A stretch of 64,000 nt of DNA from Amycolatopsis coloradensis (GCF_001953865.1 NZ_MQUQ01000005.1:709256-773255); one strand, 5' to 3'. Positions 44,951 through 55,469 are shown, counted from the first letter of the stretch. Program-made: numbers and translations. The notes: a model not told the origin generated them from the sequence alone.

Positions 44951-45760
44951 ATGGCCGTCCCTGCTCGGATCAAAGCTCTTTCCTTCACTCGTTTAGGTGC
45001 GGCCCTGGGGGTCGCCGTCCTTGCCACGTTCGGGCTCGCCGGCACCGCTCAAGCGGCGACCGACTACGTGGCGCTCGGTGACTCGTACTCGTCCGGCGTC
45101 GGTGCCGGCAGCTACGGGAACTCGGGCGACTGCATGCGCAGCGCCAACGCCTATCCCCAGCTGTGGGCCAACGCCCACGCCGGGACCTCGTTCAAGTTCG
45201 TCGCGTGCTCGGGGGCGCGCACCGGCGACGTACTGAACCAAGCCGCGAACGTCACCTCCAGCACCACGCTGGTCACGGTGTCGGTCGGCGGCAACGACGC
45301 CGGATTCGCCGACGTCATGACCACCTGCACCACCGGCAGCGACCAGACCTGTGTCAACCGGGTCAACACCGCGAAGAACTACGTCAACAGCACGCTGCCC
45401 GGGTTGCTGAACAACGTCTACAGCACGATCAAGTCGAAGGCGCCGGGCGCGAAGCTGGTCGTCCTCGGCTACCCGCGCTTCTACACGGTGCCGGGTTCGT
45501 GCTCGGTCGGCCTGTCCGACACCAAGCGGTCCGCGATCAACTCGGGCTCCGACACGCTTGCCTCGGTGCTCTCGGCCCGCGCGTCCGCGCACGGCGCCAA
45601 GTTCGTCGACGTGCGCGGTGCCTTCACCGGGCACAACATCTGCTCGTCGGCCAACGACTACCTGCACAGCCTCACCTGGCCGATCGTGAACTCGTACCAC
45701 CCGACGGTCGCCGGTCAGCGCGGTGGCTACTACCACCCGCTGGTCTCGGCCATCGGCTGA
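44951..45760 (+). CDS. Secreted SGNH/GDSL esterase or lipase
   Basis: 269 residues. A Sec signal (cleavage near GTAQAA, residue 36) precedes block I GDSYSSGVG (S45), block III GGNDAGFADV and the catalytic His in YHPTVAGQRGGYY. Six cysteines give three disulfides, as in Streptomyces SGNH lipases. It hydrolyses esters outside the cell. ATG at 44951 has AAGGAG 5 bases upstream. A GTG at 44945 was rejected because the ribosome binding site would overlap it. Confidence 0.93.
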   Translation: MAVPARIKALSFTRLGAALGVAVLATFGLAGTAQAATDYVALGDSYSSGVGAGSYGNSGDCMRSANAYPQLWANAHAGTSFKFVACSGARTGDVLNQAANVTSSTTLVTVSVGGNDAGFADVMTTCTTGSDQTCVNRVNTAKNYVNSTLPGLLNNVYSTIKSKAPGAKLVVLGYPRFYTVPGSCSVGLSDTKRSAINSGSDTLASVLSARASAHGAKFVDVRGAFTGHNICSSANDYLHSLTWPIVNSYHPTVAGQRGGYYHPLVSAIG

Positions 45761-45770
45761 CCTCTCGAGC

Positions 45771-45815
45771 CGAAGGGGACTTTCGCCGCATGTCACGCGG
45801 TGAAAGTCCCCTTCG
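45771..45815 (+). terminator. Nested-palindrome terminator after the esterase gene
   Basis: Arms CGAAGGGGACTTTCGCCGC and GCGGTGAAAGTCCCCTTCG (one mismatch) around ATGTCAC, 10 bases after the stop. Confidence 0.85.
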
Positions 45816-45914
45816 CCGCGTCGGACGGCGCGGCAAGACGAGTCCGACTTCCTGTGTCGTCCGGCCAAGCACGGGTGTCGTCCGGTGGTGAGTGGGGAGC
45901 GGTGGACAAGTGAG

Positions 45915-45958
45915 GTTAGTGGCCGTTAACCTGAGAGGGTGAGTTAACGACGGCTAAC
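45915..45958 (+). promoter_or_regulatory. Two TetR-type operators before the acyl-CoA carboxylase operon
   Basis: GTTAGTGGCCGTTAAC (45915-45930) and GTTAACGACGGCTAAC (45943-45958) are 28 bases apart, centre to centre. They share GTTA-N2-G-N3-G-N-TAAC with the site at 44821. The second one ends 16 bases before the start codon, so repressor bound there would block transcription. Confidence 0.7.
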
Positions 45959-45974
45959 TTGGCGACGAGGAGCC

Positions 45975-47588
<1,614 letters not shown>

Positions 47589-47682
47589 GCGCGACGATGC
47601 AGAGGATCGCCCGACTCGGCCGAAGCCGGCGCGCTGTGTACGACTCGAACCCGCGCGCCGCCGGAAAACACAGGATGTGAGC

Positions 47683-49668
47683 ATGTTCGACACGGTTCTG
47701 GTCGCCAATCGCGGGGAGATCGCCGTCCGCGTGATCCGTTCGCTGCACGGGCTCGGTATCCGTTCGGTCGCGGTGTACAGCGACGCGGACGCCGACGCCC
47801 GGCACGTCCGCGAGGCGCATACGGCGGTCCGCATCGGCCCGGCTGAGGCGGCGAAAAGCTATCTGTCCATCCCGGCGATCGTCCAGGCGGCGCTCGACAC
47901 GGGTGCGCAGGCGGTGCACCCCGGCTACGGCTTCCTCGCGGAGAACGCGGAATTCGCCCGTGCCTGCGCCGAGGCGGGGCTGGTCTTCATCGGCCCGCCG
48001 GTCGAGGCCATCGACGCCATGGGCGACAAGATCCGCGCCAAGGCGACGGTGTCCAAGGCCGGTGTCCCCGTCGTGCCGGGTGCGTCCGATGTGGACATTC
48101 CCGAGGGTGGTTTCACCGCCGCCGCGGAAAAGGTCGGCTATCCGCTGCTGATCAAGCCGTCCGCCGGTGGGGGTGGCAAGGGTATGCGGCTGGTGACCGC
48201 GACGTCCGAATTGGCCGCCGCCGTGGAGTCCGCTCGCCGTGAGGCCAAGGGTTCCTTCGGCGACGACACGCTGCTGATCGAGCGGTTCGTCACCACGCCG
48301 CGGCATATCGAGATCCAGGTGCTCGCCGACACCCACGGCAACGTGATCCACCTCGGCGAACGCGAGTGCAGTCTGCAACGGCGGCATCAGAAGATCATCG
48401 AAGAGGCGCCGTCGGTCCTGCTCGATGAAGCCACGCGCGCGAAGATGGGGGCGTCCGCCGTCGAGGCCGCCCGGTCGGTCGGGTACGTCGGCGCGGGAAC
48501 GGTCGAGTTCATCGTGTCGGCCACCGCGCCCGACGAGTTCTTCTTCATGGAGATGAACACGCGCCTCCAGGTCGAGCATCCGGTGACCGAACTGGTGACC
48601 GGACTCGATCTCGTGGAGTGGCAGGTCAAGATCGCCGCCGGCGACGTGCTCACCGTGTCACAGGACGACGTCCGGCTGGACGGTCACGCCGTCGAAGCCC
48701 GCGTCTACGCCGAAGATCCCGCGCGCGGGTTCATTCCCACGGGCGGGACCGTGCTCGCCGTCCACGAGCCGTCCGGCGAAGGCGTGCGCGTCGACTCGTG
48801 GATGAGCGAGGGCGCGGTCATCGGCTCGAACTACGACCCGATGCTGGCCAAGGTCATCGCCTGGGGGCCGGACCGCGCGGCCGCGCTGCACCGCCTCGAC
48901 CTCGCGCTCGCCGACACGGTGTTGCTCGGCCTCGGCACGAACGTCGCGTTCCTGCGCGGGCTGCTGGCGGACACCGATGTCCGGAACGGCAAGCTCGACA
49001 CCGGACTCGTCGACCGGCAACTGTCCACTTTGGTCTCGGAAGAGGTGCCGCCGGAGTTCTTCGTGGCGGCGGCGCTCGATCGGCTGCTTTCCTTGCAGCC
49101 TCAGGGATCGGTCGTCGATCCGTGGGACGTTCCCGACGGCTGGCGGCTCGGCGCTTCCGGCGGGATCGATTTCGCGCTGAAGTCCGGGAGTTCCGAAGCG
49201 GTCGTGCGAGTACAGGGCACCCCGGCGGACGCGCTCGTCAGTGTCGACGGCGGCGTCCTCGCACGGGTCTCCGCGCGGCGCGAGGGTGATCTGCTGGAAA
49301 TCCGGCACCCCAGCGGATTCCATCGTTACCGGCATGCCGCCGGGAACGGGAAGACCGTATGGCTCGCGCGGGACGGCCACAGCTTCGCGATCGGTGAGCG
49401 CGAGCGGCTGCGGTCGGCCGCCGGTGCCGCGGGTGGCGCGGGACCGGTCACCAGCCCGATGCCCGGCACCGTGCTCGTGGTCAAGGTCGCCGCGGGCGAC
49501 GTGGTGAGCGCCGGGACGCCCCTCGTGGTCGTCGAGGCGATGAAGATGGAGCACACGATCACCGCGCCGATCGACGGCGTGGTCAGCGAACTCCCCGTCC
49601 GGGCGGGCCAACAGGTCGCGCTGGACGAAACCGTAGCCGTTGTGACACCCCAAAAGGATGGCCAATGA
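47683..49668 (+). CDS. accA1: Acyl-CoA carboxylase biotin-carrying (alpha) subunit
   Basis: 661 residues. Biotin carboxylase domain (LVANRGEIAVRVIRSLHGLG, ATP-grasp loop SAGGGGKGMRL, ERECSLQRRHQKIIEEAPS, MEMNTRLQVEHPVTE), BT-like middle part, and C-terminal biotinyl domain with K621 in EAMKMEH. It charges biotin with bicarbonate and ATP for the beta subunit encoded upstream. The ATG at 47683 follows CAGGATGTGAGC. A 94-base gap separates it from the beta subunit, and its TGA overlaps the dehydrogenase start (ATGA). Confidence 0.95.
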   Translation: MFDTVLVANRGEIAVRVIRSLHGLGIRSVAVYSDADADARHVREAHTAVRIGPAEAAKSYLSIPAIVQAALDTGAQAVHPGYGFLAENAEFARACAEAGLVFIGPPVEAIDAMGDKIRAKATVSKAGVPVVPGASDVDIPEGGFTAAAEKVGYPLLIKPSAGGGGKGMRLVTATSELAAAVESARREAKGSFGDDTLLIERFVTTPRHIEIQVLADTHGNVIHLGERECSLQRRHQKIIEEAPSVLLDEATRAKMGASAVEAARSVGYVGAGTVEFIVSATAPDEFFFMEMNTRLQVEHPVTELVTGLDLVEWQVKIAAGDVLTVSQDDVRLDGHAVEARVYAEDPARGFIPTGGTVLAVHEPSGEGVRVDSWMSEGAVIGSNYDPMLAKVIAWGPDRAAALHRLDLALADTVLLGLGTNVAFLRGLLADTDVRNGKLDTGLVDRQLSTLVSEEVPPEFFVAAALDRLLSLQPQGSVVDPWDVPDGWRLGASGGIDFALKSGSSEAVVRVQGTPADALVSVDGGVLARVSARREGDLLEIRHPSGFHRYRHAAGNGKTVWLARDGHSFAIGERERLRSAAGAAGGAGPVTSPMPGTVLVVKVAAGDVVSAGTPLVVVEAMKMEHTITAPIDGVVSELPVRAGQQVALDETVAVVTPQKDGQ

Positions 49669-50819
49669 TCGACTTTCGGCTGGATGACGAATACGAGGCG
49701 CTGCGCAAGACGGTCGAGGAATTCGCGCGCTCCGAGGTCGCCCCGGTCATCGGCGACCTCTACGAGCGGGAAGAGTTCCCGTACGAGATCGTCGCGAAGA
49801 TGGCCGAGATGGGCCTGTTCGGCCTGCCCTTCCCCGAGGAATACGGCGGCATGGGCGGCGACTACTTCGCGCTGTGCCTGACGCTGGAGGAACTCGCGCG
49901 GGTCGACTCGTCGGTCGCGATCACCGTCGAGGCCGGGGTTTCCCTCGGCGCCATGCCGATCCACCGGTTCGGCACCCAGGAGCAGAAGGAAAAGTGGCTC
50001 CCCGAGTTGTGCGCCGGGACCGCGCTCGGCGCTTTCGGGCTCACCGAACCGGGCGGCGGCTCGGACGCGGGCGCCACCCGCACGCGGGCGAAACTCGACG
50101 GCGACACCTGGGTGATCAACGGCAGCAAGTCGTTCATCACCAACTCCGGCACCGACATCACGAAACTGGTCACGGTCACCGCCGTCACCGACGTGAAGGA
50201 GAACGGTCGCAAGGAGATCTCGGCGATCATCGTCCCGTCCGGCACCCCGGGGTTCGCGGTGGCGCCGAAGTACTCCAAGGTCGGCTGGAACTGCTCGGAC
50301 ACCCACGAACTGTCGTTCGACGACGTCCGCGTCCCGGCCGAGAACCTCGTCGGCGAACGCGGCCGCGGGTACGCCCAGTTCCTGTCCATTTTGGACGAAG
50401 GCCGGGTCGCGATCGCCGCGCTCAGCGTCGGGCTCGCGCAGGGCTGTGTCGACGAATGCCTGAAGTACGTCAAGGAGCGCGAGGCGTTCGGGCACAAGAT
50501 CGGCGAGTACCAGGCGATCCAGTTCAAGATCGCCGACATGGAGGTGCGCACGCACACCGCGCGGCTGGCGTACTACGCGGCGGCGTCGAAGATGCTGCGC
50601 GGCGAGCCGTTCAAGAAGGAGGCGTCGATCGCGAAGCTCGTCGCGTCGAACGCCGCGATGGACAACGCTCGCGAGGCGACGCAGATCTTCGGCGGGTACG
50701 GCTTCATGAACGAGTTCCCGGTGAGCAGGTTCTACCGGGACGCGAAGATCCTGGAGATCGGGGAAGGGACTTCGGAGGTGCAGCGGATGCTGATCGCGCG
50801 GCACCTCGGCGTCGCTTGA
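49665..50819 (+). CDS. Acyl-CoA dehydrogenase, isovaleryl-CoA type (inferred)
   Basis: 384 residues with FAD/acyl-CoA dehydrogenase motifs FGLTEPGGGSDAGATRTRAK, GSKSFITNSGTDI, ERGRGYAQFLSILDEGRVAI, IFGGYGFMNEFPVSRFYRDA, and the catalytic Glu region ILEIGEGTSEVQR. Together with the carboxylase it suggests leucine degradation: isovaleryl-CoA to methylcrotonyl-CoA, then carboxylation. Mycobacterial fadE19 sits in the same operon position. Substrate inferred from context. HMG-CoA lyase, the expected last step, is not in the operon. Confidence 0.9.
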   Translation: MIDFRLDDEYEALRKTVEEFARSEVAPVIGDLYEREEFPYEIVAKMAEMGLFGLPFPEEYGGMGGDYFALCLTLEELARVDSSVAITVEAGVSLGAMPIHRFGTQEQKEKWLPELCAGTALGAFGLTEPGGGSDAGATRTRAKLDGDTWVINGSKSFITNSGTDITKLVTVTAVTDVKENGRKEISAIIVPSGTPGFAVAPKYSKVGWNCSDTHELSFDDVRVPAENLVGERGRGYAQFLSILDEGRVAIAALSVGLAQGCVDECLKYVKEREAFGHKIGEYQAIQFKIADMEVRTHTARLAYYAAASKMLRGEPFKKEASIAKLVASNAAMDNAREATQIFGGYGFMNEFPVSRFYRDAKILEIGEGTSEVQRMLIARHLGVA

Positions 50820-50850
50820 CGCCTGCGATAACTATACCGGTATAGTTATC
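50816..50850 (+). promoter_or_regulatory. Promoter with perfect 24-bp palindrome before map
   Basis: A palindrome (50827-50850, arms GATAACTATACC and GGTATAGTTATC) ends 3 bases before the ATG. It overlaps TATAGT (50841-50846), a good -10 that would start a leaderless transcript at the ATG. TTGACG (50816-50821), which overlaps the upstream stop, could serve as -35 with a 19-base spacer. It looks like a repressor operator. Confidence 0.75.
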
Positions 50851-50853
50851 GTC

Positions 50854-51621
50854 ATGGTCGAGTTGAAATCCGCCGCCGAGCTGGACGCCCTGCGTGAGTC
50901 CGGCCGTGTCGTGGCACAGACGTTGCAAGCGGTGAAAGAGGCGTCGGCGATCGGCGTCAGCTTGAAGGAGCTGGACGAGATCGCCGCGCAGGTGATCAGG
51001 GACGCCGGCGCCAAACCGTCGTTCCTGCACTACCAGCCCCCTTCCGCCCCGACGCCGTTTCCCGCCGTGATCTGCGCGAGCGTCAACGACGCCGTGGTCC
51101 ACGGCATCCCGTCGGACTACCGGCTCCGTGACGGTGACCTGGTCAGCATCGACTCCGGCGCCCACATCGACGGCTGGCACGGCGACTCGGCGATCAGCTA
51201 CGTCGTCGGCGAGGCCGATCCGGCCGACCTCGAACTCATCGCGGCCACCGAACGCGCACTGGCCGCCGGTATCGCGGCCGCGATACCGGGCAACAAGATG
51301 GGCGACATCTCCCATGCCGTCGGCACCGTCGGCCGCGAGGCCGGGTACGGCCTGCTCGACGGCCACGGCGGTCACGGCATCGGCCGGGCGATGCACGAGG
51401 ACCCGCATCTGCCGAACGAGGGCAGGCCGGGCCGCGGCATGCGGCTCAAGCCGGGGCTGGTGCTCGCGATCGAGCCGATGCTCATCGCCGACGGCGCCGA
51501 CGACTACCGGATCGGCGAGGACGGCTGGACGCTGCACAGCATCAGCGGCTGCCGGGCCGCACACGTCGAACACACGGTCGCGATCACGACAGAAGGACCG
51601 CGTGTCCTCACCATGTTGTAG
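50854..51621 (+). CDS. map: Methionine aminopeptidase type I
   Basis: 255 residues with metal ligands in VSIDSGAHIDGWHGDSAI (two Asp), GHGGHGIGRAMHEDPHL (His), LAIEPMLI (Glu) and VEHTVAITTEG (Glu). It removes the N-terminal methionine from new proteins. No ribosome binding site precedes the ATG, consistent with a leaderless message from the palindromic promoter. Actinobacteria usually carry two or three MetAPs. This one, with its own operator, is probably not the housekeeping copy next to ribosomal genes. Confidence 0.95.
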   Translation: MVELKSAAELDALRESGRVVAQTLQAVKEASAIGVSLKELDEIAAQVIRDAGAKPSFLHYQPPSAPTPFPAVICASVNDAVVHGIPSDYRLRDGDLVSIDSGAHIDGWHGDSAISYVVGEADPADLELIAATERALAAGIAAAIPGNKMGDISHAVGTVGREAGYGLLDGHGGHGIGRAMHEDPHLPNEGRPGRGMRLKPGLVLAIEPMLIADGADDYRIGEDGWTLHSISGCRAAHVEHTVAITTEGPRVLTML

Positions 51622-51630
51622 AACGGAAGG

Positions 51631-52143
51631 ATGAGCGATTTCGTCATCCGACCGGGTGGTTCTGGGGACTTTCAAGCGTTGCTGGACATGTTCGACGAGG
51701 CCGTCGCCTGGCTGGTCGGACGCGGCAGTGAAGGCCAGTGGGGGACCGAGCCGTGGTCCACGATCCCCCAGCGGATCGAGCGGGTGCGCGAGATGGCCGA
51801 CGGGCCGGGGCTGTACCTCGGCGAGGTGGGCGGCGAGGCGGCCGGGGCGATCATCCTCGGCGACCGGTTCCCGCACGTTCCGCCGGTCGAGGAGCCCGAA
51901 ATCTACCTCGGCCTGTTGCTGACCTCGCGCAGGTTCTCCGGGCACCGGGTCGGCTCGCGGCTGATCGAGTTCGCGCTGGCCGAGGCGCGTGAACGCGGTA
52001 TCGGGCTGGTGCGGGTCGATTGCTGGGCGGGCGGCGACGGCGACCTGCAGCGTTACTACGAGAGCCAGGGCTTCAAGCCGACCGAGCGCTTCGACGTCAA
52101 AGGCTGGATCGGGCAGGTGTTCGAGCAGCGGCCCTGGATTTAG
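51631..52143 (+). CDS. GNAT family N-acetyltransferase
   Basis: 170 residues. Motif A is LLLTSRRFSGHRVGSRLIEF and motif B is RYYESQGFKPTERFDV. Trp-rich centre (GQWGTEPWS) as in the Bacillus YitI-like group. Acceptor unknown. It follows map by 9 bases, so the two share a transcript. Confidence 0.85.
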   Translation: MSDFVIRPGGSGDFQALLDMFDEAVAWLVGRGSEGQWGTEPWSTIPQRIERVREMADGPGLYLGEVGGEAAGAIILGDRFPHVPPVEEPEIYLGLLLTSRRFSGHRVGSRLIEFALAEARERGIGLVRVDCWAGGDGDLQRYYESQGFKPTERFDVKGWIGQVFEQRPWI

Positions 52144-52275
52144 GCTGGGGAGCGCAGCTCCTCCGTTGAGGGTGGTGGCGGGGGCATGGATGGATGGCGT
52201 TCTCGCGGCTTCGGGTGCACCATAGTTGACACATCGCCAACAGTGCCCCAGGCAGCGAAGTCGCAGAGGAGCCCC

Positions 52276-53139
52276 ATGGTCAAGCGTGAACGTTCCCTGG
52301 CAGGCAAGGTCGTCGTGATCACCGGAGCGGCCCAGGGCATCGGAGCCGCCACCGCGACGGCCTTGTCCCGGCTCGGCGCCAAGGTGGTCATCGGCGACCT
52401 GGACCAGGTCCTCGCGGAGAAGACCGCGGCCGGACTGGGCGCGGAGGCGTTGCCGCTCGACGTCACCGACACCCAGGGCTTCACCGATTTCCTCGACGAG
52501 GTCGAGCGGCGTGTCGGCCCGATCGACGTGCTGATCAACAACGCGGGCATCATGCCGCTCGCGCCGCTCGACGAAGAGGACGACGCCGCGACCCGGCGCC
52601 TGCTCGAGATCAACCTGCACGCGGTCATCCACGGCACCAGGGAAGCCGTGAAACGGATGCGCCCGCGAGGCACCGGGCACATCGTCAACATCGCGTCGAT
52701 GGCCGGAAAGGCCGGATTCCCCGGTGCCGCCACCTACTGCGCCACGAAACACGCCGTCGTCGGGTTGTCGGAATCGGTGCATCTGGAACTGCACGGAACG
52801 GGCGTGCTGGTCTCGTGCGTGATGCCCGCCGTCGTGCGCACGGAGCTGGCCAGCGGGCTCGGCGAGGCGAAGTTCTTCAAGTCGGTGCAGCCGGAAGATG
52901 TGGCGCAGGCCATTGTCGATGCGTTACGCCGTCCCAAATTCGACGTCTTCGTACCCGCGTCGCTGGACGCCATGGGCAGGATCACACGGCTGCTCCCCCG
53001 GCGCCTCGGCGAAGGGCTCCTCCGGGCACTCGGCGGTGACAAGATCTTGTCCTCCGCAACGCGTTCCAGCGCTCGCGCGGAGTACGAATCGCGTGCCGCG
53101 CGAAGTGCTCCGGCGGCGGAGAAAAACGCCGATTCCTGA
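52276..53139 (+). CDS. Short-chain dehydrogenase/reductase (SDR)
   Basis: 287 residues, classical SDR with TGAAQGIGAATATAL (cofactor loop), NNAGIMPLAPL, and the catalytic YCATKHAVV (Tyr-x3-Lys) preceded by IASMAGKAGF. A C-terminal extension of about 40 residues is basic. NAD(P)-dependent oxidation or reduction of an unknown alcohol or ketone. AGAGGAG precedes the ATG. A TTGACA sequence near 52225 may be the -35. Confidence 0.9.
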   Translation: MVKRERSLAGKVVVITGAAQGIGAATATALSRLGAKVVIGDLDQVLAEKTAAGLGAEALPLDVTDTQGFTDFLDEVERRVGPIDVLINNAGIMPLAPLDEEDDAATRRLLEINLHAVIHGTREAVKRMRPRGTGHIVNIASMAGKAGFPGAATYCATKHAVVGLSESVHLELHGTGVLVSCVMPAVVRTELASGLGEAKFFKSVQPEDVAQAIVDALRRPKFDVFVPASLDAMGRITRLLPRRLGEGLLRALGGDKILSSATRSSARAEYESRAARSAPAAEKNADS

Positions 53140-53256
53140 CTCGGACGGCCTAGCCACTGTCCGAAGTGGACGGCCTGTGCCGGTGACGGTGTTGAGTCGT
53201 GCGCCCGCACGCGGCAAGATTACCTCTCACCGCGTCGATTCCTCTGGAGGCACCTC

Positions 53257-54312
53257 ATGGCAACACCCCCGGCACGGCTCGCCGCCGCCGCGTCGAACGT
53301 CGTCGGGAAGGTGCTGCACGGTGGTGTCGCCGATCTCCGCCCGGTGCCGCGGGTCCTGATCGACCAGGGCCCCAACCGTTCGGTGTACCGGCTGACGAAC
53401 GGCAAGGACCCGGTGCCCGGCCCGCCGGTGCTGCTGGTGCCGCCGCTGGCCGCGCCCACGCTGTGCTTCGACCTGCGCCGCGGCTGCAGTCTCGCCGAGC
53501 ACCTGGTCGACGGCGGCCGCAACACCTACCTGGTCGACTACGGGAACGTCGCCTTCTCCGACCGGCGCCTCGGCATCGAGCACTGGATCGACGAGGTGCT
53601 CCCGCGCGCGATCCGCAAGGTCAGCGAGGACTCCGGCGGCCAGGGCGTGCACGTCATCGCCTGGTGCCTCGGTGGCATCTTCTCCCTGCTGACCGCCGCC
53701 GACCAGCCTGATCTGCCGATCGAGTCGATCGCGACCATCGCGTCGCCGTTCGATTTCACCGCCATCCCGCTGATCGCCCCGTTCCGCCCGCTCGTGGACC
53801 TCACCGGAGGCCACCTGCTGACCCCGATCTACCGGGTGCTCGGCGGCGCACCGTCCTATTTGGTCAGCCGGGTCTTTCGCGTGACCGGGATCAGCAAGGA
53901 GATCACCAAACCTCTCGCGATCCTGAAGAATCTCGACGACCGGGACTACCTCGCGCAGATCGAGGCCGTCGACCACTTCATGGACAACATGATCGCCTAC
54001 CCCGGGCGCACGTTCGGCCAGATCTACCACCGGTTCTTCCGCGCCAACGACCTGGCCGAGGGCACGGTGGACCTCAACGGCCGCATCATCGCGCTGTCCG
54101 GGGTCAAGGTGCCGACCCTGGTCATCGCCGGGCAGAACGACACGATCGCCCCGCGCGCGGCCGTCGAACGGCTCACCGATCTGCTGGACAACTCGCCGTC
54201 GGTGACCTTCGAGACCGCGCCCGGCGGGCATCTGGGCGTCCTCACCGGCCGGAAGGCACGCGGGACCACGTGGCGCTACCTCGACCGTTTCCTCGACGAG
54301 CAGGTCGCCTGA
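53257..54312 (+). CDS. PhaC-like alpha/beta hydrolase with Cys nucleophile
   Basis: 351 residues. The nucleophile elbow is HVIAWCLGGIF with C137, not Ser, as in polyhydroxyalkanoate synthases. The acid is in AGQNDTIAP and the His in PGGHLGVLTG. The N-terminus LLVPPLAAPTLCFDLRRG is also PhaC-like. It is shorter than class I synthases (about 590) and close to class III/IV size. Polyester synthesis or thioester transfer is possible. It could also be a bile-salt or acyl-transfer enzyme of the same clan. GGAGG lies before the ATG. Confidence 0.8.
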   Translation: MATPPARLAAAASNVVGKVLHGGVADLRPVPRVLIDQGPNRSVYRLTNGKDPVPGPPVLLVPPLAAPTLCFDLRRGCSLAEHLVDGGRNTYLVDYGNVAFSDRRLGIEHWIDEVLPRAIRKVSEDSGGQGVHVIAWCLGGIFSLLTAADQPDLPIESIATIASPFDFTAIPLIAPFRPLVDLTGGHLLTPIYRVLGGAPSYLVSRVFRVTGISKEITKPLAILKNLDDRDYLAQIEAVDHFMDNMIAYPGRTFGQIYHRFFRANDLAEGTVDLNGRIIALSGVKVPTLVIAGQNDTIAPRAAVERLTDLLDNSPSVTFETAPGGHLGVLTGRKARGTTWRYLDRFLDEQVA

Positions 54313-54327
54313 GGTCCAGTCGGCGAG

Positions 54328-55308
54328 TCAGTCGTCCTTGCGCTGGGTCATGGCACTGCGCAACGACTGGCGTGGCGCGATCATGTCGACCATTTCGGTG
54401 ATCTGGAGCCAGGCTTCGGTGATCTCGGCGGTCGCGCGGTCGCGTTGCAGGACGATCGTGGACAGCACCAGTGCCGTCATCCCGACAGTGACGTCGAAGC
54501 CCTGTACGTGCAGCATGCGGGGGACAAGCTCGTAGGAACCGTAGGGGCCGTGCCCGCGTACGGCGGCGAAGATCGTGAGAGTGCAGACGCACAAGGAACA
54601 CAGCAGAGCCCCCGCCTGCCGGAAGCGCAGCGCCGCCCAGACGAGCACCGGGAAGACCACGAACAGCTTGGCGGGCGCGGTGGACGCGAGGAGCGCCGCG
54701 CCGGTGCCTGCGATCGCCAGCGCGATCGCTTCGGCCCAGCGTGCGGGGGAGACGCGAGTCGGCAGTCGGAACCTTGGCGTCAGGAGCAGCAAAGGGGCGA
54801 CGGTCAGAACGCCTATCGCGTCGCCGGTCCACCACACGAGCGCCGTCGGCCAGAAGTCCCCGGCGCCCAGTGCGCCGTCGAGGACCAGCACGCCGGTGCC
54901 CAGTCCGGCGCTGACGGCCGTGCCCCCGATCGCCCCGATCGTCACCAGGAGGACGGCGTCGGGAAGCCGGTCGAACTGGTTGCGGAAACCCAGCCGCCGC
55001 ATCACCGCGTAGGCCAGCATCGGTCCGATCACGTTGCCCGCGGAGAGCATCGAGACGGTGGCCAGCGAGGGGCCGATCGCGATATTCGTGAGGAGGGCGC
55101 CGAGGAAGATCCCCGGCCAGAACCGAGGACCGAGCAGCATCGGCGCCGCCAGCGCGACCCCGGCCGCCGGCCACAGTGGCGAGATCTGCTCCCGCACGAG
55201 CGCCCACTGGATTCCGATCTGGCCGGTCGCGAAATAGCAGACCGTCACGGCGAGGACGACCAGACACCAGCGTGCGACGGGGGAGAGCTGTCGAGCGGCG
55301 AGCCTCAT
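54328..55308 (-). CDS. MASE1-domain integral membrane protein
   Basis: 326 residues, about eight transmembrane helices. The order of segments YFATGQIGIQWALVREQISP, LWPAAGVALAAPMLLGPRFW and FLGALLTNIA matches the MASE1 sensory membrane domain. The usual output domain (GGDEF, kinase) is missing, leaving only a short cytoplasmic helix (EAWLQITEMVDMIAPRQSLR). ATG at 55308 has GGAG 6 bases upstream. A GTG at 55377 would add 23 residues with no good binding site. Role unknown. Confidence 0.8.
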   Translation of the reverse strand: MRLAARQLSPVARWCLVVLAVTVCYFATGQIGIQWALVREQISPLWPAAGVALAAPMLLGPRFWPGIFLGALLTNIAIGPSLATVSMLSAGNVIGPMLAYAVMRRLGFRNQFDRLPDAVLLVTIGAIGGTAVSAGLGTGVLVLDGALGAGDFWPTALVWWTGDAIGVLTVAPLLLLTPRFRLPTRVSPARWAEAIALAIAGTGAALLASTAPAKLFVVFPVLVWAALRFRQAGALLCSLCVCTLTIFAAVRGHGPYGSYELVPRMLHVQGFDVTVGMTALVLSTIVLQRDRATAEITEAWLQITEMVDMIAPRQSLRSAMTQRKDD

Positions 55309-55423
55309 CGCGACTCCGGGCTTCGCGGACAGGGGAAGGTTCGAGAGTACCGCTGCCCGGTCGTCGCGGTGGTTCACTTGATGGTGTTGTCGTGATGGCG
55401 GAGTTTGTTGGGAATAAACAAGA

Positions 55424-55453
55424 AAGGGGCCCGTGCAGCTGCACGGGCCCCTT
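55424..55453 (-). terminator. Terminator after fadE23
   Basis: A perfect 30-base palindrome (arms AAGGGGCCCGTGCAG and CTGCACGGGCCCCTT), 16 bases past the fadE23 stop. Confidence 0.85.
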
Positions 55454-55469
55454 CACGGCACTTCGGACG

